DNA of 10,488 bases from Acidobacteriota bacterium. Lineage in GTDB: Bacteria; Acidobacteriota; Terriglobia; Bryobacterales; Bryobacteraceae. Location: assembly GCA_016871135.1 (NCBI GenBank), contig VFZQ01000112.1, positions 1 to 10,488 on the forward strand. Reading direction: 5' to 3'. The position numbers were made by a program, and so were the translations under genes. Below, piece after piece: positions 6,515 through 10,488 of the stretch; position 1 is the first letter of the stretch, and every line of letters begins with the position of its first letter. Under the pieces are notes generated by a model. It had not been told where the DNA came from. It was given only the letters and a program-made list of their open reading frames with translations, and made no database searches.

Positions 6515-7219
6515 ATGAATCGTATGAGAGCGGCCCTTTGCATTGCGATGCTGCTGGCTTGTGCCTGCGCGCGGAAGCCGAAGGTATGCCCCGGCTGCGG
6601 GATGCTCTCCGAGTGGCAAAAAGCGACGGAACATTTCGAAGTATCCGCGCAGGCGCAAGCCGTTCTTGGTGAGTTTCCGAACGATGCGGTTGGCAAGCGG
6701 ATTAATGCGCGTTTGAACGAGATCACTATGGCGCATTTGCAGCAGGTCGACGAAGCGCCCGTGCCATTCGATGCGTTCGTCGAACGGATCGCCGACGAAA
6801 ACGACTCTTATCGCAAACAACCCGGCGGCGACGCCAAGTGGCGAATTGAATGCCGCTGCAAGCCGGTGCATTTTACCGATCAAATCGTGGTCGCCAAGTG
6901 CACGTACTACTCCTCCACCGGTGCGGCATATCCACAAACGGCCACTTACTATGAAACCTTCGACCTGTACACGGGCCGCAAAATGACGCTCTCCGACTTC
7001 GTCGATCCCGCCCGCCACGAAGCCCTCCGCAAACTCGTCGAAGCCGATTTCCGCAAACAGCGCGGCGCCGATGTCGAGTTCGAAAAACTCCCGCTCGACG
7101 ATCACTTCGCGCCGTTGAACGAAGGTCTCGTCTTTCACTACTCGCCCGGCGATGTCGGTCCGCACGCGCGCGGCGAAACGACGGTCGTCATTCCATGGGC
7201 CGCGGTGAAAGGCCTCTGA
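6515..7219 (+). CDS. Lipoprotein with DUF3298 domain
   Basis: 234 aa, predicted lipoprotein: basic start MNRMR, hydrophobic core, then 'MLLACACARK' with C16 the likely lipidated Cys (C18 is an alternative). The mature N-terminus carries 'CPGCG' (25-29). Residues 110-230 match the DUF3298 pattern seen in RsiV-like and other exported proteins: 'YYETFDLYTGRKMTLSDFVD' (145-164), then the acidic/aromatic 'NEGLVFHYSPGDVGPHARGE' (202-221) and 'VVIPWAAVKGL'. DUF3298 proteins are extracytoplasmic and some bind lysozyme or peptidoglycan; that role is not shown here. The open frame extends upstream to 6374, but the signal peptide fixes the start at 6515 (or at 6524, MRAALC). It overlaps the next gene by one base (TGATG). 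Confidence 0.75.
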   Translation: MNRMRAALCIAMLLACACARKPKVCPGCGMLSEWQKATEHFEVSAQAQAVLGEFPNDAVGKRINARLNEITMAHLQQVDEAPVPFDAFVERIADENDSYRKQPGGDAKWRIECRCKPVHFTDQIVVAKCTYYSSTGAAYPQTATYYETFDLYTGRKMTLSDFVDPARHEALRKLVEADFRKQRGADVEFEKLPLDDHFAPLNEGLVFHYSPGDVGPHARGETTVVIPWAAVKGL

Positions 7220-7701
7220 TGCGCGTCGCGATCATCGGCAACTCCGGCTCGGGAAAATCGACACTCGCGAAGCGGTGCAACGTGCCCGTGCTTGATCTCG
7301 ACACCGTATATTGGGAACGCGGCAAAATCGCCGTGCAACGCGATCCGGCCGAAGCCGCCGACGAAGTGCGCGCCTTCTGCCGCGCGAGTGACGACTGGGC
7401 AATCGAAGGCTGCTACGCCTCGCTGATCGAAGTAGCGCTCGAATTCACGCCCGAGTTGATCCTGCTCGATCCAGGCGTCGACGCCTGCATTCGCCATTGC
7501 GAAGCCCGGCCCTGGGAGCCGCATAAATACGCGTTGAAGGAGGAGCAGGACAAGCATCTGGCGTTTCTGCTCGAGTGGGTGCGCGGCTATTACACGCGCG
7601 ACGGCGAGATGTCGCTGCAAAGTCACGAAGCCCTGTACAACAGCTACGCCGGGCCCAAGCACCGAATTGTGGAACTCTCAACCGGCGAAGAGCGTCAATA
7701 A
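7219..7701 (+). CDS. P-loop NTPase, adenylate/shikimate kinase-like
   Basis: 160-aa P-loop protein of the small AAA/nucleotide-kinase-like family related to topology modulation protein FlaR. Walker A is 'GNSGSGKST' (7-15). 'VPVLDLDTVYWERG' (22-35) matches the family's 'D.D.vYW' substrate-loop region, 'WAIEGCYASL' (60-69) the 'W..dG.y' strand, and 'ELILLDPG' (79-86) the Walker B-like strand. The C-terminal half has the family-typical 'RPWEPHKYALKEEQDKHL' (97-114), 'LLEWVRGYYTRD' (117-128) and 'YAGPK' (143-147). The length is normal and the protein is probably cytoplasmic; the phosphoryl acceptor is unknown. The start is ATG at 7219, overlapping the lipoprotein stop as TGATG. The same frame is open back to 7195, but the P-loop strand begins at MRVAIIG. 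Confidence 0.82.
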   Translation: MRVAIIGNSGSGKSTLAKRCNVPVLDLDTVYWERGKIAVQRDPAEAADEVRAFCRASDDWAIEGCYASLIEVALEFTPELILLDPGVDACIRHCEARPWEPHKYALKEEQDKHLAFLLEWVRGYYTRDGEMSLQSHEALYNSYAGPKHRIVELSTGEERQ

Positions 7702-7740
7702 CAGTGAGAGAGAGCAGCCGAGCGCGAAGCCCCCACGCGA

Positions 7741-7755
7741 CTCCGGTATACGGAG
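7741..7755. repeat. Short inverted repeat CTCCG-GTATA-CGGAG
   Basis: Five-base-pair perfect stem with a five-base loop, 39 bases after the P-loop gene stop. It has no following T run, so it is a weak hairpin rather than a convincing terminator. The rest of 7702-7799 shows no coding signal; it starts with a GA-rich stretch. Confidence 0.25.
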
Positions 7756-7799
7756 CGCCGGCGGTCGACGCGCCCGGCTGGCAAAGCGATAACCATCAA

Positions 7800-8218
7800 G
7801 TGGACCCCGAGTCCGTCCTCCAATCGCTGCGCTCTCTCGCCGATAGAAATGTGTTTGACGTTTCCATGGCCAACATGCAGCGCTTGGCCATGGGGATCGG
7901 CGTCGATCGCGCGCCTGCGTTGTCGAAGACCGGCTGCTACGAGGCCCGTTCGGTGGCCGAGTTGAATGACGACCCCGTCAACACATGCCGCATGCGTTTG
8001 CGAAGATTTTCAAGTGGCCAAAATAGCGACGCCGAGTTCGCCAAGCGCCCGCCATTCATCGGAAACGCCGCCACCGACGATCGCAACTTCGTGATGAAAG
8101 GCGTAAGCTGGGCGCTGCGCGCGAGTGTATCGATACATCCCATCGCCTCGCCTCGTCGGAAAACAAATCCGCCCGTTGGATCGGAAAGGACGCCCTGCGC
8201 GATCTCAAATTGAAATGA
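7800..8218 (+). pseudogene. Decayed DNA alkylation repair enzyme (AlkD-like)
   Basis: Fragments of an AlkD-family (HEAT-like DNA alkylation repair, PF08713-type) protein lie in order but in alternating frames. Frame A from GTG 7800: 'ESVLQSLRSLADRN', 'FDVSMANMQRLAMGIG', 'KTGCYEARSVAELNDDPVNT' (to 7985). Frame C: 'PHAFAKIFKWPK' then TAG (7988-8026). Frame A again: 'NSDAEFAKR', then 'NAATDDRNFVMKGVSWALR' (8022-8120). Frame C again: LASSENKSARWIGKDALRDL, ending in TGA at 8216-8218. Compared with family members as I know them, there are deletions near the N-terminus, of 'LW' before KTGCYEAR, of the segment with the conserved W..DF..W..CD region, between AEFAKR and the NAATDDRNF block, and before the C-terminal block. 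The enzyme must be inactive. The TGA overlaps the DUF1801 start (ATGA), showing a former two-gene operon. Confidence 0.8.
8126..8137. repeat. 12-base perfect palindrome TGTATCGATACA
   Basis: The 12 bases read identically on both strands. They sit exactly in the junction between the last frame-A block of the AlkD-like remnant (ends 8120) and its frame-C tail (begins 8147), 77 bases before the DUF1801 start codon. It could be an operator, a deletion scar or chance. Confidence 0.4.
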
Positions 8219-8553
8219 TTGACGAATATCTGAAAACGATCAAACCCGAACAGCGCGAGGCGCTCGAAAAACTGCGTGCGGCGATACGCAAGGCCGCACC
8301 CGGCGCCGAGGAGTGCCTTAGCTATGGCATGCCCGCATTCCGGCTCAATGGCCAGTTGATTGCCGGTTTCCGGGCGGCGGCCAAGCACTGCGCATACTTT
8401 CCGATGAGCGGCAGCGTCGTCGACACGATGGCAACCGACCTCAAAGACTACGACACCAGCAAGGGAACAATTCGTTTCCGGCCATCCAAACCGCTGCCCA
8501 CCGCGCTCATCAAAAAACTCATCAAGGCGCGGATCGCGGAGCGGATTACTTAA
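8215..8553 (+). CDS. DUF1801 (YdhG-like) domain protein
   Basis: 112-aa cytoplasmic protein of the DUF1801/YdhG-like family, whose fold relates to iron-sulfur-cluster and frataxin-like proteins but whose biochemical role is not settled. Family marks are the N-terminal 'IDEYLKTIKPEQREALEKLR' (2-21), 'ECLSYGMPAFRLNG' (33-46), 'CAYFPMSGSVVD' (59-70), and 'DTSKGTIRFRPSKPLP' (80-95). The length matches the family. The start is ATG at 8215, overlapping the stop of the upstream AlkD remnant as ATGA. The open frame reaches back to a GTG at 8125, but that stretch is pseudogene DNA read in the wrong frame. Its last eight bases overlap the convergent radical SAM gene. It appears intact although its operon partner has decayed, so it may rely on a new promoter. 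Confidence 0.87.
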   Translation: MIDEYLKTIKPEQREALEKLRAAIRKAAPGAEECLSYGMPAFRLNGQLIAGFRAAAKHCAYFPMSGSVVDTMATDLKDYDTSKGTIRFRPSKPLPTALIKKLIKARIAERIT

Positions 8554-9622
8554 TCTGAACCAGCATTTGCGGACGGTGCGATTCCAGCACCAGCGGACAC
8601 GCGTCCCCATGGGTGCGGCAGTGATGCGGGATCTTGCCGGCGGCGAGTTCGGTGCGCATTCCGACCATCACTTCGCCATTCCAAACCTCAGCAACGCTCG
8701 CTTCCGATGGCTTGGCGATCGGCTTCTTCATAAAACAACACGGCGTGTAGCTGTCGTGAACCGGCCGAATACACAAGTATTTCCACGGGAAGAGGCAGGG
8801 GATATCGACGCCCGGCTCGGCCTGCTCCTGGATGAACGACTCCGGCGCCTTCCATTCGAAGTGAATCAACATGCCGCCGAACTCGCCGGAGCTTTCGACT
8901 TCCGCTCGCAGCGCCATGTAATCTTTGTAGTCCAGCCGTTCGCTTTCGTACCGAAATTCGTGGCCGAACGACCGCACCGCGTAGTCGCCCACGCGCATGT
9001 CGAAGAGGTGGCGGAAGATCACACGCTCCACACCGAGTCCGCGAGCCAGTCGCAGAAAGGGGATCGCTTCGTGCCGGTTGCCGCGCATGACAATGAAGCT
9101 CAACGCGAATGGCGGACGCTTGCCAGGGCGCAGTTCGGCATTCAGTTCGACGAGCCTGCGCAAATTGCGGACCGTGAGATCGAAGCCGCTTCCTTGATAC
9201 TTGCGATAGGTTTCTTCGGTCGCGGCATTTATGCTCACCACGAAGTCCAGCGATTCGGCATTCTCCAGCAGAAACCGCGCGCGGCGTTCGTTCAGTAAAT
9301 GGCCGATCGTGGTGAACCCGAACCGAACGCCATTTGCCGTGAGGCGCGCCACAACCTCCTCGTGCCTCGGATAGAGCTGAAACTCGCCATAGGTACAATC
9401 ATTAACGCGTTGGGCCTGAAGCATGTAGGGCCAGTACTGTTCCAACTGTTCGTCGCTAATATGCCCTGGTTCTTGATAATCCTTCCCGTTCTTACCAACG
9501 CAATATGTGCATGGCGGGTGCATGTGGCACTTGCCCGTGAACTCAATGTTCACTGTATCGGGAGGCGACTCCAGGTACGTCCGCCGCTCCTCGATCTCGC
9601 GGCGCAAACGGGGCGGCGTCAT
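8546..9622 (-). CDS. Radical SAM protein with SPASM-like C-terminal domain
   Basis: 358-aa predicted radical S-adenosylmethionine enzyme. The [4Fe-4S] cysteines are C32, C38 and C41 in 'GKCHMHPPCTYC', a C-x5-C-x2-C spacing rather than the common C-x3-C-x2-C. Barrel strands follow: 'GEFQLYPRHEEV' (79-90, in place of the usual Gly-Glu-Pro), 'FGFTTIGHLL', 'FVVSINAATEETYRKYQG' (127-144) and 'ALSFIVMRGN' (173-182). The C-terminal part has SPASM-type cysteines: C276 in 'IPCLFPW', C284, C295-C296 in 'YTPCCF', then 'VAEVWNGE', C335 and C342, enough for auxiliary cluster binding. SPASM proteins modify peptides, sugars or other small substrates; the substrate here is unknown. The ATG overlaps the aminotransferase stop (ATGA), so the two are translated together. 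No precursor-peptide gene is visible beside it. Confidence 0.88.
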   Translation of the reverse strand: MTPPRLRREIEERRTYLESPPDTVNIEFTGKCHMHPPCTYCVGKNGKDYQEPGHISDEQLEQYWPYMLQAQRVNDCTYGEFQLYPRHEEVVARLTANGVRFGFTTIGHLLNERRARFLLENAESLDFVVSINAATEETYRKYQGSGFDLTVRNLRRLVELNAELRPGKRPPFALSFIVMRGNRHEAIPFLRLARGLGVERVIFRHLFDMRVGDYAVRSFGHEFRYESERLDYKDYMALRAEVESSGEFGGMLIHFEWKAPESFIQEQAEPGVDIPCLFPWKYLCIRPVHDSYTPCCFMKKPIAKPSEASVAEVWNGEVMVGMRTELAAGKIPHHCRTHGDACPLVLESHRPQMLVQIK

Positions 9623-10488
9623 AGCTGCTTCTCCGAAGCGACGACCGTGCGGCGTTCGACTGGCAATTTCGGGATCTCAAGGAACCCTTCGGCCGCTCCC
9701 GAAGCTTTTGCCCGCGCCACCACGCCCAGCGCTTTTGTGTAGGCCGCGATCACACGTTCCGCGGCTTGGTAATCGTGCGCTCGGCTCACGATTACATAAC
9801 CTTTGACGCTGATAACCCCGTTGCGCGCCAACTCCTGCTGCACCAGCGTATGTAGAACGATGTCTTCGTCTGACTCCGCTTCGAGATCGAAGAACTTCAA
9901 ATACATCCGATACGGCGGGCCGATCAACCCGGCATGCAGCGAGAGCGTCCGGCACGCCTCCCGTACGCCCGAACGGATGCACTCGCCGATGGCCCAGACT
10001 TCGCGCGGAACCGGCTCGGCCGCATAGACTTCGAGAGCGGCCTTCGCCGCCGCGAACGCGTGCGTCTCTCCCTTCATCGTGGCGGCGTAGTAGATGCGGT
10101 TGGAGTACTTCTGGAGCAGTCCCTCGCGGCTAACGACCGCCGACAACGGCATCCCATTGGCGAGCGCCTTTCCGAGGCAGGTCATGTCGGGTGCGACGCC
10201 AAACGCCGCCGCCGCGCTTCCCGAGCGAAAGCGGAAGCCGGTCATGATCTCATCGAAGATCAGCAGCGCGCCGTGTTTGGAGGCAAGTTGGCGCGCGCGC
10301 TCGAGAAACGGGCCGTCTTTCCAATGCTGCGGATCGGCTGGGGTTACGCACATCGCTGCGGGCTCGATCAGAATAGCGGCCAAATCGGCGGCGTGCTCGG
10401 CGACGGCTCTTTCCAGTGCGTCGATTCCCAGATACGGCACCGGTACAAAGTAGCGGTTGTTCCCCTCCGGCACACCGGTTCCATTCAC
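9619..10488 (-). CDS. Class-III PLP aminotransferase, glutamate-1-semialdehyde aminomutase-like (5' end outside window)
   Basis: The last 289-290 residues of a PLP-dependent class-III aminotransferase; the N-terminal part is beyond the right edge. Counting from the edge, visible features are 'VPVPYLGIDALERAVAEH' (15-32), 'AAILIEPAAM' (37-46), 'LLIFDEIMTGFRF' with the cofactor Asp at 79 (75-87), and 'CLGKALANGMPLSAVV' with the PLP Lys at 107 (104-119). 'IYYAATMKGETHAFAAAKAA' (132-151) occupies the place of the GSAM 'T.sGNP' phosphate-binding loop. The pattern fits glutamate-1-semialdehyde 2,1-aminomutase relatives. Coupling to a radical SAM gene instead of hem genes argues for a secondary-metabolism or sugar/amino-acid modifying role rather than haem synthesis. 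The valine-rich C-terminal tail after about 255 is unremarkable. The stop TGA overlaps the next gene's ATG. Confidence 0.88.
   Translation of the reverse strand: MNGTGVPEGNNRYFVPVPYLGIDALERAVAEHAADLAAILIEPAAMCVTPADPQHWKDGPFLERARQLASKHGALLIFDEIMTGFRFRSGSAAAAFGVAPDMTCLGKALANGMPLSAVVSREGLLQKYSNRIYYAATMKGETHAFAAAKAALEVYAAEPVPREVWAIGECIRSGVREACRTLSLHAGLIGPPYRMYLKFFDLEAESDEDIVLHTLVQQELARNGVISVKGYVIVSRAHDYQAAERVIAAYTKALGVVARAKASGAAEGFLEIPKLPVERRTVVASEKQL

Noticed and set aside
6353..7165. Minus-strand open frame of 270 codons opposite the DUF3298 lipoprotein
   Set aside because: It overlaps both the lipoprotein gene and the start of the Tat-signal gene, has no domain signature, and its end is a frame-shifted copy of the Tat protein region.
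7741..7755. Hairpin as an intrinsic terminator after the P-loop gene
   Set aside because: The stem is only five base pairs and no T run follows.
7575..8213. A 212-codon plus-strand frame as one intact gene
   Set aside because: Its first part lies out of frame inside the P-loop gene. From 7800 it follows only some blocks of the AlkD remnant, and the C-terminal AlkD block is in another frame.
8125..8214. An N-terminal extension of the DUF1801 protein starting at GTG 8125
   Set aside because: The 30 extra residues are AlkD remnant DNA read out of frame. The ATG at 8215 gives the normal family N-terminus and an ATGA overlap.

Overview
The window is compact, GC-rich bacterial chromosome with almost no intergenic space. 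Genes commonly overlap by 1-22 bases, GTG and TTG starts occur, and several exported proteins carry short signal peptides ending in Ala-Gln-Pro. The gene content (Tat-exported Gluconate_2-dh3 protein, exported amidohydrolase, DUF3298 lipoprotein, PMT-like GT-C enzyme) and the style of the proteins suggest an acidobacterium of the Solibacter/Bryobacter type. That placement is inference from resemblance; no rRNA or other marker gene is present.

Layout. (1) 1-53 is the start of a minus-strand secreted protein that leaves the window. (2) 99-1085 on the plus strand holds a HEPN-domain protein, an overlapping 123-aa partner of unknown function and a 61-aa helical protein. (3) 1086-6491 on the minus strand is a tight six-gene run. 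In transcription order it contains a Tat-signal Gluconate_2-dh3 protein, FolC, a PlsC-type acyltransferase, an exported metal-dependent amidohydrolase, a GT-C membrane glycosyltransferase and a small protein broken by one base in a G6 run. (4) 6515-8553 on the plus strand starts only 23 bases from the previous run. It encodes a DUF3298 lipoprotein, a P-loop nucleotide kinase-like protein, the decayed remains of a DNA alkylation repair (AlkD-like) gene that no single reading frame shows, and a DUF1801 protein. (5) 8546-10488 on the minus strand is a class-III aminotransferase (5' end outside the window) whose stop overlaps the start of a radical SAM/SPASM protein.

How the genes may work together. 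The minus-strand run mixes housekeeping (FolC, PlsC) with envelope and secreted functions, so it looks like a co-transcribed string rather than one pathway. The aminotransferase/radical SAM pair looks like part of a biosynthetic locus continuing to the right; its product cannot be told from here. The HEPN/123-aa pair has the architecture of a two-gene toxin-antitoxin-like module, but its partner is not a recognisable nucleotidyltransferase. I found no CRISPR array, tRNA, rRNA, insertion sequence or convincing intrinsic terminator. The only stretch over 300 bases without an intact gene (7702-8214) is largely accounted for by the AlkD-like pseudogene.
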